Assembly (NCBI GenBank): GCA_036245525.1
Contig: BTPG01000005.1
Coordinates: forward strand, 113,702,466-113,766,465
From: Semisulcospira habei
Taxonomy: Eukaryota > Mollusca > Gastropoda > Semisulcospiridae
DNA length: 64,000 nt
Direction of reading: 5' to 3'
Shown: piece after piece, positions 20,367 to 31,754 of the stretch
How positions within the stretch are numbered: position 1 is the first letter of the stretch
Layout of the letters: each line of letters opens with the position of its first letter
Notes under the pieces: generated by a model
The model's input: only the letters and a program-made list of their open reading frames with translations
Told to the model about the DNA's origin: nothing
Database searches by the model: none
Translations under genes and position numbers: made by a program

Positions 20367-23156
20367 TTACGACTGCTTCGAGAAGTACTTGAAGAGACTG
20401 ATTTTGAAACGGGCTAGAGAGGAAGCGGATTTTACGTAATCAGGAAGCGTGTTCCAAGTCTGCGTTCCCGCGAATGACAAACTAGATTTGTATATATCAA
20501 TTCTCGTTTTGGGGACTAAGAAAAGTTGCCTAATGTTACCAAGCCTAGATTCCGACTTAGAGAAAAGAGTTGTGATATATTCTGGTATTTTATGGTTCCA
20601 CACTTTGAACATAAAAATAGCCTTATTGTATTTGAAGTGGTCTTGCAGCGGCAGAAATCCTATTTTGGCGAGTTTTTCTTCTGTTGTGAGTCGTGGGTCA
20701 GGAAGGATTAACTTAGCTGCCCTTCTGTGTAACGAGTTGAGTCTCTTCAAGTGGACTTCACTGCATCCATCCCACACCGTTGACGCGTAATCAATATGAG
20801 AACGTATGTGAGCATTATAGAATAGTTTGCGCGTGTCCGAGTCGGTGTAATATTTCAGTTTGGACAACATGAAAAGATTTTTGGCTACCGTTCTGCATAA
20901 AGTGTCCGTATGAGCCTTCCACTTAAGCTGACTGTCAATTGTAATCCCTAGTAGGCGATGTTCATTAACGTGTTCTATTTGCCTGCCCTTTAATAAAAGG
21001 TTAAGTAACAGGGGAGCTAACTGGTGTTTTTGACGAGTGGCGATTATCATAGATTTGGTTTTAATTGGATGAACAATCATAGAATTCCTGTGACACCATT
21101 CAGACACTTCATCAAGACTATGCTGCAAGTTGGAAGAAATTACTTGTATATCTTTGTTAGTCATATGAATGGACGTGTCATCAGCAAAAAGATCACATTG
21201 TACGTTCTTGCAAGTTATATGAAGTGGCAGGTCATTGATGAATAGACAAAATAATAAGGGACCAAGCACAGATCCTTGTGGAACTCCATACTTTATATCT
21301 TTTAGAGAAGAGTAAGATCCATTCATTAGAACGTTTTGTTTACGATCAGTTAGGTATGATCTAAAAAATGCAACTACTTCTGTACTATTCAAGTATTTCT
21401 GAATCTTTGTCATTAGAGTGGTGTGATCGATTAGGTCAAAGGCCTTTTTAAAGTCTAAGTAAACGACACCTGTTATCTGGGATTTGTTCATACCCTGGAG
21501 CCATGCGTCAACGAGGCGCGTGAGTGCAGTGTGGCACGAGTGTTGTGGGCGAAATCCGGATTGAAAGGGGTGCAGGAGGTGGCGGTTTTCTAAGTAGGCA
21601 AGCAGGTGTTTGTGGACATGCCTTTCAAGCGGCTTTGATAGAACTGGTAATAATGAAATCGGTCGATAGTTGTTAGGGTCAGAACGATCTTTAGTTTTTG
21701 GAAGTGGAATGACTTTAGCGTATTTTAGTTTGTTAGGGAAAGTATGTTGCTTGATACAAAGGTTGTAAATGTACGTAATAGACTCTACTATGTACGGCAG
21801 GGATAACTTAAGTATTTGCGGGCTTATGTCATCAGGCCCCGAAGACTTTTTATTTGGTAGTTTACTAATGAGCAAACCCACCTCATGAACTGCTAGCAAG
21901 GGAATGCTGAAGGGGTCTGTGTCCTCTGTTCTGTGTTTACAGAATTCAGAAAGCAAATTAGAACATTCATACTTACTGCTATTAATTGAGGCATTTAGAG
22001 TTTCAGCGACTGAAAGAAAATGATTATTAAAAGTTTCTGCAGTAAGACTGCTGGGAATGGTTGTTGAAGTGCCAGGGGAGCCTTTAGTTAGAGTGTTTAA
22101 TAGGCGCCAGATAGTGGAAGTATCCTTACTGTCTTTCACTGTGTCGCGGATTAATCTTTTCCTTGCCTCTCTGATCATGTACTTAACACGGTTGCGTTGT
22201 TGCTTAAATTCAGGAAATAGTTTTTGACTACGCAGATCATCTCTGAGCGCCATCGCTTGCATTATTTCTGGGGTTAACCATGGAGGAAGAGTGTTTGATT
22301 TAACCCTTCTCTCACGAATGGGTGCGTGTTTGTTTAATACAGTTAGAAAAAGAGTGTACCAAATAGAAAGGGCAGTGTCCGGGTCATTGGAGAGAAGTAC
22401 ATCGTTGAACGGAGTATTATTTAAATCAAATAGGAATTTATTATGGTTAAAGTTCTTGAATGATCGATATGTTATGGTTGTATGGCCGTTTTTCTTTGCT
22501 TTCGGAATCTTTTTTGACCATGAACAAACAACTGGATAGTGATCACTAACACTTAGATTTGAAACCTCAACATTACAGACGGCTTTGGGTTTATTAGTGT
22601 ATATGTGGTCTATAAGTGAGGACGTATTCTGAGTAATTCTGGTGGGCGATTTTACTAACTGGACTAGACCAAACAATGAAGATATTGTATCCCACGCAGT
22701 GTGATTCTTAAGGAAGTCTATATTAAAATCTCCCATGAGAAGAAGGTCAGCCTTTCTTTTGCACGCTCTATCAAGGATCTGACTAAAATGGTCATACCAT
22801 TCAAAAGTGGCGGCAGGGTTTCTGTAAAGGAATCCAACTAGTAGCGGTGTCGATTTAGGGCATTTCACTTCCAACCACAAACACTCTACGTCTGCTGTTT
22901 CCAAGTCCAAGCGTCTATGGACTAAATGCTGAATGGAGTTGTGAATGTAGACAGCGATGCCTGTTTGACCTGGGGACGAGGGGTCTCTCCTAGTCAAGGA
23001 AAAAGTAGGAATACTAATGGCTTCATCGCTCACACACGAGCTCAGGCGCGTCTCACTAAGCCCAAATAAATGAAACGGTGTGGGATTGCTAATGTAGACA
23101 GATATATCGGTTAGTTTATTGTACAAATGAAAAACATTGAGATGCCCTATTCGCAT
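20367..23156 (-). CDS. CR1-like ORF2: endonuclease-reverse transcriptase
   Basis: Makes the endonuclease nick and reverse-transcribes the element's RNA at the target. From the first ATG (23154-23156) it has 929 residues; an upstream TTG would add 17. The apurinic-type endonuclease covers about residues 1-220, with LNV near 6, SETR near 34, GDFNID at 142-147, DHIYTN at 183-188 and SDHYPVV at 204-210, so all catalytic blocks are present. The reverse transcriptase spans about 430-760, with LDFKKAFD near 567, GVPQGSVLGPLLF near 624 and the catalytic FADD at 657-660. The C-terminus carries TWNTLPDYVKSASSLARFK. There is no internal stop or frameshift. Endonuclease plus RT order, the PQGS-type motif 4 and the esterase ORF1 support the CR1/L2/Jockey group; the exact clade needs a tree. 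I chose the ATG because the first catalytic block lies six residues after it. Confidence 0.93.
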   Translation of the reverse strand: MRIGHLNVFHLYNKLTDISVYISNPTPFHLFGLSETRLSSCVSDEAISIPTFSLTRRDPSSPGQTGIAVYIHNSIQHLVHRRLDLETADVECLWLEVKCPKSTPLLVGFLYRNPAATFEWYDHFSQILDRACKRKADLLLMGDFNIDFLKNHTAWDTISSLFGLVQLVKSPTRITQNTSSLIDHIYTNKPKAVCNVEVSNLSVSDHYPVVCSWSKKIPKAKKNGHTTITYRSFKNFNHNKFLFDLNNTPFNDVLLSNDPDTALSIWYTLFLTVLNKHAPIRERRVKSNTLPPWLTPEIMQAMALRDDLRSQKLFPEFKQQRNRVKYMIREARKRLIRDTVKDSKDTSTIWRLLNTLTKGSPGTSTTIPSSLTAETFNNHFLSVAETLNASINSSKYECSNLLSEFCKHRTEDTDPFSIPLLAVHEVGLLISKLPNKKSSGPDDISPQILKLSLPYIVESITYIYNLCIKQHTFPNKLKYAKVIPLPKTKDRSDPNNYRPISLLPVLSKPLERHVHKHLLAYLENRHLLHPFQSGFRPQHSCHTALTRLVDAWLQGMNKSQITGVVYLDFKKAFDLIDHTTLMTKIQKYLNSTEVVAFFRSYLTDRKQNVLMNGSYSSLKDIKYGVPQGSVLGPLLFCLFINDLPLHITCKNVQCDLFADDTSIHMTNKDIQVISSNLQHSLDEVSEWCHRNSMIVHPIKTKSMIIATRQKHQLAPLLLNLLLKGRQIEHVNEHRLLGITIDSQLKWKAHTDTLCRTVAKNLFMLSKLKYYTDSDTRKLFYNAHIRSHIDYASTVWDGCSEVHLKRLNSLHRRAAKLILPDPRLTTEEKLAKIGFLPLQDHFKYNKAIFMFKVWNHKIPEYITTLFSKSESRLGNIRQLFLVPKTRIDIYKSSLSFAGTQTWNTLPDYVKSASSLARFKISLFKYFSKQS

Positions 23157-24041
23157 AACTTTCAAATTTATGTCTATTACGGAGAAAGGCAAATTTGTAC
23201 AGAACAAACAACAACAACAACAAAATAGAATGTCAAAAGAAGTAAGTATACGTTGAGATTATTAAATGAAACAGCACAAATGCCTATGTATATATAAAGC
23301 TGGTAAATAGATAAGACACAATGAAATGATTTAGCAGACTAGTCGGCAGGGAAATAATCCAACTGCTCGAACATCAAAGTCCCGATAGCAAGTTCAGTTA
23401 GGCGTATCAGCCGCACACGAGCACAATACTGGCCGGGGTTTGGTAATGCGCTTTCAGCCCGATACTGCTCAGCGAAGTAAAGCGGAGACACAGTTATCAC
23501 TGGTGAATTGAAGCTTGATTGAATCGTCTTGATTCAATCGAGTTTCCTTCACGCTGATAGTCTGCTGGTATTCGAACAAGCACTGACTGACCTCGTATAA
23601 AACACACAGAGTACTCCGATACAGTGAGTAAACTAACGGATCAATGATATTCTAGACTCGGAGAGACTTTATCCACGACGAACGAACAAACGACACAGAA
23701 AATGATGATCGTAATTGTTCTTGGTCATCGCAAAATACATGACACTACAGTGGCACATTGATCACCAAAAGTTTTGCTTACTGCGCACTGTCCACAAGCT
23801 AACAAGAGTTCTTGAACAGTCAGAAATACAAATACATAAAATAAAAGTCCACAGGCACAGTCTCGAACGAATGCCTACAAGTAAAGTAATAGCGGTGTCA
23901 AATACACACGCGGTTTATCAAGGAATAGAAAAAGAAATGAACTGTCAATCGCTAGAATTAATGGAACGACGAAACACCACCGACCGTTGTTGTTTTTTGT
24001 TTTGTTGTTGTTGTAAAACAGGTTGTTTTTTAAACAATGAA
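23157..24041 (-). other. ORF1-ORF2 spacer of the CR1-like element
   Basis: About 880 bases between ORF1 stop and the ORF2 ATG, unusually long for CR1-type elements, whose ORFs usually overlap or nearly touch. It contains no ORF with known domains. A (GTT)n run sits just before ORF2 on the minus strand, and near 23520 GATTGAATCGTC/GATTCAATC forms a small inverted repeat. Confidence 0.7.
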
Positions 24042-26558
24042 CTAAAAACCTGTTTGTTGACCGATATACCCCTGGATAAATGGCTGAAGCAGCTGCGCCA
24101 GAACGCGCATTACCTGCGAGTCGTTGCCTCCGGGGATAGCTGCAGGGGTCTCCCACCCCCTGGCCGGGGTACTTGCGGTTTTAGGAGCGGCCAGAGCCTG
24201 GAGAGCGCTGTTGATTCTCGAGTTGTCCTGAGGCGGGGGCGGCATGCGGGGAAACTCTTCCTCCGTCACTGTAAATGGCTTGGCGTGACCTGGCTGAGGA
24301 CAGTACGCAGAGGGATGGCCAGGTTGCACACCTTTGGACATGGAGTGGGTGGGGCTGGCGTAGTTTGCAGGCAAGTGGCTGGCCTGGGAACTAGGGGATA
24401 GAGGGTGGCTGGTTGAGGGGCAATTTGTCTGGGAATGATGTTGGGAGAGGCTGGGTCGGGAGTAGTGGACGTGCGTAAACTTTGGCCCTCTGCCACTGCC
24501 CGACTGGTTGTGATGGTGTTGCTGAGACCAGTCATTCTGCTGTTGATGCTGCTGGTTGCGGCGATCTACGATGGGTCCGTCACCTGGTGCACGGCGCGGC
24601 ACTCCAGCAAACCTGATGTTGAGTGCCAGTGTTCTGGTACCGGCAGGAGTCAGGTGGATCCGGTCTTTCTGGAACAAGGCCTTGCGCGGTGCCAGATTGT
24701 AAGTAATGAAGGCCGGCATATGGTCGATGTAAAAGACCTTCTCTTGCTCGCACGTTGCCCGCAAGTTGTCGTTGGAGGGGAACACGGCCTTCGACAGGTA
24801 GTGGTGGGCCCCTCCAGGAATGATGGAGGACGTAAACAAGGCGGCATTAGGAAAGGCTGCACGGAGTAAGCGGATAAGCTGAACCCATGACTGCTTGCTG
24901 ACCACGCCCACTTTACAGCTGTTTATCCCCGCGTGTAAGGTCACACGGCGGATATTTGGCGACGGCGGTAGACTCCTTAGCCACTCAGCGACGTCACTCA
25001 CTGTCAGTCCTGAAACCGACATGTTCTGGACCACGGCACCATTGACCGACATCCTCCGCTCGTCCACGTTCTTGAGGATGGAGTCGCCGATGAGGAGTGT
25101 GTTGACGTCTGGCCGGACCTGAAGACACTGGAGCTGGTGTAGGGGTGTGGGGCTGCGATTGCTGTCACTATCACCTCTGCCGTTACTACTGCTGCTGCCA
25201 GTACTTGTTTTGTCGATGGTGTTACCGTTATTAGCGCTGGGTGCTTGGGTGTTCTCATCTATGTCAGATAAAACAGAGAACCTGTTTTCTATATGCACCT
25301 GAGCGAGAACAGCACTCTTCGATGCGACATCTTGGGCTTCAGAGGGTTTGAGAGGCTGAGGCGGTAGTGTGGGGTCAGCGGGGATTTTCACCTCAGTTTG
25401 ATCAGTGGTATGATGCGTCTGTTTTACCACGGCCTCAACTTGCTTTCTGAGTTCCTTCAGCTTACCGGCTTGGTTGTCCCTGCTGCTGGTAAGCTGGAGC
25501 ACCTTTTCACTGAGAGCAGCATGGCTGGTGGATAGGTCGTCGACAGCCGAATTGACACCCTCAGCATACTCTTCCGCTGCCTTCACGCTGTTCTTGGCTT
25601 TAGTTTCGTTGTCACGGACGACGCTGTCAACACGCGCCAGTTCCTCATCATGCGCAGCGCACTGGCTCTTAACGTCGGAGAGCTCAGTGCGCACTTTCTG
25701 CAGCTCGGCTTGCAGGCTATCGATGGTTGCAGCATTCAGCACTAGTTGTTGCTGCATCTGAACCATGCACTGGTTTAGCGCCGAGACTTGTGCCTCTACA
25801 GAGAGAGGAGGGGGCACACAGTTGATGAGTGGGACGGTGTTTGTGTGGGGCGTGACCTGGGCCGAGGACATATCAGGCGGTATGTCAGCCTCGGCTGGCG
25901 GAGAATTGTCGCCCTTGTCCCCATCAAGGCTTACTGGAGCAATTTCACAACTGCTTGCATGGGAAATAGTAACGTTGGAGTTGGCAGGGGGTTCACTGGT
26001 GATGTCGTCTGTCCCCGTGGCGAGTACGCTGTTTGGTTCGAGAGTGGCGAGAAGGGCTTCGCTGTCGGCGAGTACACTAATCCCATCAGCGCACTCAATC
26101 ATAGAGTCGCCATTGTGGACGTCAGGGGATGCTGGTTGTGAGGATGTATCCATCCTGTTTATAGTGTCTTTTAATAGTTCGAACTCATCGTTCACCCAGT
26201 CTTGGCAGCAGTTGCCCTGTACACAAACAGTCCCGGTAGTATAGTATATTGTTATGGTAATAAGTTTCTTTGAGTCATTCTTGAGCTGAATTATTGTTTC
26301 AAAAAGTTCACTTGGGTAGGGAGGGTCGATGGGAACTACACTACTCAGTTCATCTTGGTTTTTGTCCCTATCTTGCCAGTGCAGTGTCACGCCAGGGGGC
26401 ATAGACTCTCGTGCGTATATGGTGTATAGAGCATGTCTCCACAGGGGTACACGTGTTGAAATACTTTCAAAGGTCACTTGTATAGGGTCTCTTGTTTTTG
26501 TAATTTTCTCAAGGGAGAGACGTGAATTCGCTGCAGTGGAGCGGGTTATCGGGCCCAT
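24042..26558 (-). CDS. CR1-like ORF1: coiled-coil/SGNH-esterase protein
   Basis: Predicted RNA-binding or particle protein of the retrotransposon, 838 residues, starting at an ATG (26556-26558). Residues about 25-130 form a compact N-terminal domain with IYYTTGTVCVQGNCCQDW. Residues about 250-380 are heptad-rich and likely coiled coil. Residues about 485-650 are an SGNH-hydrolase-like domain: GDSI at 491-494 (nucleophile block), HAGIN at 542-546, and DRIHLTPAGT from 632 with the Asp-x-x-His pair. The C-terminal ~190 residues are Gln/His/Ser/Pro-rich and disordered. Esterase domains in ORF1 are established for CR1-group elements; the esterase's function in retrotransposition is not settled. 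No frame breaks. The next gene of the element, ORF2, follows on the same strand. Confidence 0.87.
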   Translation of the reverse strand: MGPITRSTAANSRLSLEKITKTRDPIQVTFESISTRVPLWRHALYTIYARESMPPGVTLHWQDRDKNQDELSSVVPIDPPYPSELFETIIQLKNDSKKLITITIYYTTGTVCVQGNCCQDWVNDEFELLKDTINRMDTSSQPASPDVHNGDSMIECADGISVLADSEALLATLEPNSVLATGTDDITSEPPANSNVTISHASSCEIAPVSLDGDKGDNSPPAEADIPPDMSSAQVTPHTNTVPLINCVPPPLSVEAQVSALNQCMVQMQQQLVLNAATIDSLQAELQKVRTELSDVKSQCAAHDEELARVDSVVRDNETKAKNSVKAAEEYAEGVNSAVDDLSTSHAALSEKVLQLTSSRDNQAGKLKELRKQVEAVVKQTHHTTDQTEVKIPADPTLPPQPLKPSEAQDVASKSAVLAQVHIENRFSVLSDIDENTQAPSANNGNTIDKTSTGSSSSNGRGDSDSNRSPTPLHQLQCLQVRPDVNTLLIGDSILKNVDERRMSVNGAVVQNMSVSGLTVSDVAEWLRSLPPSPNIRRVTLHAGINSCKVGVVSKQSWVQLIRLLRAAFPNAALFTSSIIPGGAHHYLSKAVFPSNDNLRATCEQEKVFYIDHMPAFITYNLAPRKALFQKDRIHLTPAGTRTLALNIRFAGVPRRAPGDGPIVDRRNQQHQQQNDWSQQHHHNQSGSGRGPKFTHVHYSRPSLSQHHSQTNCPSTSHPLSPSSQASHLPANYASPTHSMSKGVQPGHPSAYCPQPGHAKPFTVTEEEFPRMPPPPQDNSRINSALQALAAPKTASTPARGWETPAAIPGGNDSQVMRVLAQLLQPFIQGYIGQQTGF

Positions 26559-26677
26559 TGTATAGAGATGGTGGTGTCGCCATTTTCACTTTACTCGAAG
26601 CAGGTCAGCATGATTGCTGAACAACTAGAGTATTTCACCCGTAACGCCGAGAAGCGGCGTCAAAAGACCACTCTATC
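26559..26677 (-). other. 5' UTR of the CR1-like element
   Basis: About 120 bp between the upstream (GA)n tract and the ORF1 ATG. An internal promoter would be expected here, but I see no clear initiator or downstream element to prove it. Confidence 0.5.
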
Positions 26678-26678
26678 A

Positions 26679-26736
<58 letters not shown>
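26678..26736. repeat. (GA)n microsatellite between two LINE insertions
   Basis: Separates the 5' end of the full-length CR1-like element from the 3' end of its truncated relative. Confidence 0.95.
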
Positions 26737-27615
<879 letters not shown>

Positions 27616-27629
27616 AGTTCCGAGAGAGA

Positions 27630-27859
<230 letters not shown>

Positions 27860-27885
27860 ACAGAGACAGAGAGAGACAGACATAG

Positions 27886-28187
27886 AGAGAATGATGATGT
27901 TGGTGATGATAATGAATAAGTAAAGTATTCAGCAATCAATGCCGAAGCTTTAAGACTGCAGTCTTTCGCGATTTGGAACAAAATATAACATGATGTTTCT
28001 ATGGCTGTGCTACACAAATATCAACTCCAACCGGGACTAGAATCATAACAAGGCTGAAATTTGCTCTGATGATCTTCAATTTTCTCAAGTATCGTACAGC
28101 GTGTACATTACAGTCGATAGTCTTAAAGATTTCTTAAACCTGACATTTACTTAAACGGAGGTGTCACGTAACGACTATGTATCAGTT
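27886..28187. other. possible LINE 3' fragment and unassigned stretch
   Basis: GATGATGTTGGTGATGATAA after the GA tract resembles the start at 27630. The rest to 28187 is unrecognised. Confidence 0.35.
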
Positions 28188-28293
28188 GCAGGAGATGGAT
28201 CGACCATGATAATTCAAGGGTAGTACCAGATTAGCTTGGCGCCTAGCTAATCTGGCATTACACTTGAATTATCATGGTCGATCCATCTCCTGC
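28188..28293. mobile_element. HP-D palindromic element
   Basis: GCAGGAGATGGATCGACCAT / ATGGTCGATCCATCTCCTGC arms; inner TTCAAGGGTAGTACCAGATT ... CTAATCTGGCATTACACTTG around GCTTGGCGCCTAG. About 50-base arms. Confidence 0.85.
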
Positions 28294-28430
28294 TGCAGTG
28301 CGTCGGAGCTGAATGTCATTTGCTTGAACGGCGTTCTCCCGCGGCAGCTCAGCCGTAGATTGAAATCTGTATCATGATTACTTCCTCCATTTAGGATATA
28401 AAGAAGGACAGGTGACTGCAGCAAGGCGCG

Positions 28431-28487
28431 TAGATTCTTATGAACCCCTACGGCTGCAGATGCTCATCGGAATTTGTGCGTATTGCA
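28431..28487. mobile_element. HP-A hairpin, diverged
   Basis: GCAAGGCGCGTAGATTCTTA / TCGGAATTTGTGCGTATTGC. Several mismatches. Confidence 0.6.
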
Positions 28488-29052
28488 GAAGAAAATGTGT
28501 CACTGAAAGATTTGAAAAATCCATACCATGCTAAAGATACTGGGTATAATATGTCGGGCTTGATGTGTTTACACTGTTAACCTTGCTTCGGTTGTGGGCG
28601 CTCTGAACAAGGACCTTGCTCTTTGGGGGGAAACAATGCTGGAACATCATTCTAAACAATGTCATTTATACACAATAAACAAAACAAAAACAGCCCAACA
28701 TCCCTCTAGCAATGGCCTATGCCCATTTATATATTAGTTCTGCTGTCTCATGAGAGAAATTCGGGAAGCCTTCCAGGGACAGAAGCGTCAACCCGGCGCA
28801 CCGCCACGGCCTCAGAAATCCCACCTTTTTTCAAGTACAAATTGTACCAACGTTGCTGAAGAGGTTGGCTGAACTACTGTACCGGGAGAGAAACCCCTAA
28901 TGAGCGGCCATCTACTGACCCTGACCACGTACCGACACACGCCACGACACGCTGTCCAGCAGTCAAATTACATACGATCTTTAAGTATAGCCCGCCTTTT
29001 GTATGAAGAAGAAGAAGAAGACTGATTGATATACGTTGATCAGCCTGACGCT
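28488..29052. other. unassigned stretch
   Basis: No gene or repeat family recognised; a short GAA repeat at about 29006-29020. Confidence 0.4.
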
Positions 29053-29150
29053 ACCCAGTAAACAAATGATCCTCGGGCCGACGTCGGCCGCACGGCTCTT
29101 TTCGGAACCGCTGCGGCTGACCTCGGCCTGAGGATCTGTTGCTTCCTGGG
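29053..29150. mobile_element. HP-B palindromic element
   Basis: CCCAGTAAACAAATGATCCT ... TGAGGATCTGTTGCTTCCTGGG is split into outer arms around GCCGACGTCGGCCGCACGG and CCGCTGCGGCTGACCTCGGC. Defines the CCCAGT end. Confidence 0.8.
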
Positions 29151-29475
29151 AACATCTTACCATTTGAAGAGCCAGTGTTTGGAGCCCTGCTGCGGCCGGG
29201 TGGTGCCGGAAGTCATGGGTGGGCGAGTTCCCAGCGACACGGCCAGCTCGCTGTTTGGTGAGGCCACCCGGGGACCCGTGCTTCCGCTGGGGGGAGAGGG
29301 GCAGGCCACCCTGGCGCTGCCTCGAATCCGTTGCCAAGGTAACGGGAGAGAGAGAGAGGCGGCGGCTAATGACTGTAGTGGAACTGGGGACACGGTGCGG
29401 GGCTGCCAGGGACGGGAAGCAGGCTGGGAAAGGACACGCGGAACGTCCACGCCGACTGTCTTCACAGGATCGTTG
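29151..29475. other. GC-rich block, unassigned
   Basis: Markedly more GC-rich than its surroundings, with ORFs of about 90-115 codons open on both strands, none with recognised domains. It could be a host exon, a CpG-rich regulatory stretch or an old element. Confidence 0.35.
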
Positions 29476-30140
29476 TTGGGACTGATGACTACAGCACTGA
29501 CGTCATGATTATTCCATAGAAAAGAGACCGTATCAAAGTGACGTTTTCATGACAAATTTCCCACGGCATAGAAAAATCCCGGGCAGATCACAGAAAATGT
29601 GCTGCCTTCTCAAGTATGGTGCGCTTGGACTACAACACCCACTGTAATACAAGCCTAGTACAACAGACTTGTGACTGTAGTCAAACTGAGGAATCAGGTT
29701 GTGGCTGGTGTAACGCAGCAGTCAATGGTCATCAATCATACACCACTAACACCAGGAAACGTCAGTGGTCAATACCGGCGCACAGTGTGTCACACAGCCG
29801 ACCCAGCAAACTTTCCAGTTCGATGCTTGTAACCCAATCGATCGATGCGCCGTGTCTGTACAATGAGCTGTGTGCTACACGGAAGACAACGAATATGTTG
29901 ACAGGACAGAAAACGCCTTTCCAAGCAGAATCCCTACGCTGACATGACACACAGCTGAGTACATAATTAAATCACCGAGTATTGCAGAAGTATCACAGCC
30001 CGCACACGGAAGACATCTGGCTGCTGCTATGTCGATTGTCTGACGGTTCAACTCCTCGAACAAACTGAGTTCCCACAGGATACTAAAAACAAGAAGAGAA
30101 TACGGGTATATGAGTCGCGATACTATACAGCACCGACTGA
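29476..30140. other. unassigned stretch
   Basis: Overlapping short ORFs only; nothing recognised on either strand. Confidence 0.4.
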
Positions 30141-30346
30141 TTAACGCCTTCACTGCCAGAGGATGCAGCAATACGTTTCTGGCATCCTCGTTAATTCAAA
30201 GCCAAAGAGCCACAGCTGTCCAAATAACACAAACAAGCAAGAGGCATAGATCCTCATGGGCCAACTTGCGAATGCGGGGGCTCATGAAGATCTATATCTC
30301 TTGCACCTGGAATATGTTCACTTTTTCTCGGCAATGAAGGGGTTAA
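30141..30346. mobile_element. HP-A MITE, full length
   Basis: TTAACGCCTTCACTGCCAGA to CTCGGCAATGAAGGGGTTAA. Hairpin 30237-30304 (GCAAGAGGCATAGATCCTCA / TGAAGATCTATATCTCTTGC). Confidence 0.85.
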
Positions 30347-31276
30347 TGATCCAACGTTCATATTACATCCACCCTACTAATAATACTGGCAGAATCCACA
30401 GCCTCCAACGATTTTCCTAACAATCCTATGTCCTTATTAACAGCAAAACGCAGCCGCGGCGTTCCGCACAGACCCTGTTTGTAATACTAGAAACATCCAC
30501 AGCATTCAACGATTTTTCGTCACTTGGTAACCCCGGCCGCTGTGATACAAATAAAAGAAGACACGGACTGTATGTCTGGCGATTGTTTTCTTCCATAAAC
30601 CTAACGAAGCTCTGCCATACACAGCCGCCAGACGACAGGCAAAAACGTGTCGTCTGTCTGTTGCGTACGGAAAAAAAACATCATCAAGTAGTCTACATTC
30701 AGTGTCTTTTTTTTAAACTTAGGTTTACATTCAGGGTCTTGTTTTAATGCTCCCGGTAGCTCAGTCTCCACACACGCCACAGTCCCCGTTGTCAGGGATT
30801 CTCCGCCAGTAGAGCTGACAACAGCATTGTGAATTACCTAGACTCGACAACAGCTACGCTACCTGCTGTCACCAGCTATCGCGACTTCACTGCAGCAGCA
30901 ACAATCACAGCCAGCTATGACACTCCCTTCTTCACAACTAACAACACGTGTGTCGTTGTCTGTCGCTGACTAATCGAAACACATTACTGAAAAACACATC
31001 ACAGAAAAAAAGAAGGAAAAAAAAAAAAAGAAAAAGAAACCAACAACAAGCCGAACCATCACAGACGGAGAATGTTCGTGCTAGTTCCTCGTCTGCCTTG
31101 TCTGTCCTTCTTGCGTTGATGTAGGCTGCTGCTGTCGCTGGCACAAATTGTACTGAAGACGCGGCGCACAGTCGTGTCGTCAGCTTGGTAAAGACACAGT
31201 GGCTTGCCTGCTAGTGCTACAGCGAGAGACTTGGCTGACACACGCAGCTGGCGAGCCAGACGTGGGAGGCACGGTT
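30347..31276. other. unassigned stretch
   Basis: CA-rich and CAG-rich segments at 30840-30960 and an A-rich run at 31005-31040. No recognised coding region, though host regulatory sequence cannot be excluded. Confidence 0.35.
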
Positions 31277-31382
31277 CCCAGTCCAAAAAAATTCCACTGG
31301 GCCGAGGTCAGCCGCTGTTGGCCCGCTCTGTGCGCGGGCCAAGGGCGGTGAACCTCGGCCCGTGGACCCTTTGCCCACTGGG
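31277..31382. mobile_element. HP-B palindromic element with both ends
   Basis: Begins CCCAGTCCAAAAAAATTCCA and ends GACCCTTTGCCCACTGGG. Inner stem TTGGCCCGC/GCGGGCCAA around TCTGTGC. Confidence 0.85.
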
Positions 31383-31690
31383 TGCCACGCTGGACGCACA
31401 GCGAACGACCACTCGCAGACTGGCGATCTCAGGAGGGACACAGGTGTAATTGGGTCAAATTTATATACCGGCGTCAGGCCCAGACTACCAGTACAAAGCA
31501 CGCATAAGGGACACATGTAAATGGGGCCAATCCTTACTAGCGATAGCGTTTTGGAAAGTGGCACAGACTGTCAGCGTGAGAAACAGAAGGAAATACAGCA
31601 GCTGCCATTACCACTGATACACAGCAATCTACGGGCGCATCCTCACCGTCAGCCGGCCAAGTTTCTAACCGTTGAAAAACAATAGAGGAA
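31383..31690. other. unassigned stretch
   Basis: No recognised feature. Confidence 0.4.
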
Positions 31691-31754
31691 ATGATCCATC
31701 CTCATGGGCGCGTTGCAGGCTGCGGGAGCTCGTGAGACTCTATGCCTCGTGCAG
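31691..31754. mobile_element. HP-A hairpin, degenerate left arm
   Basis: GATCCATCCTCATGGGCGCG ... GCTCGTGAGACTCTATGCCTCGTGC is recognisable mainly by its right arm. Confidence 0.5.

Noticed and set aside
23154..23207. ORF2 start at 23207
   Set aside because: That codon is TTG; the first ATG is at 23154-23156, just before the first endonuclease block.
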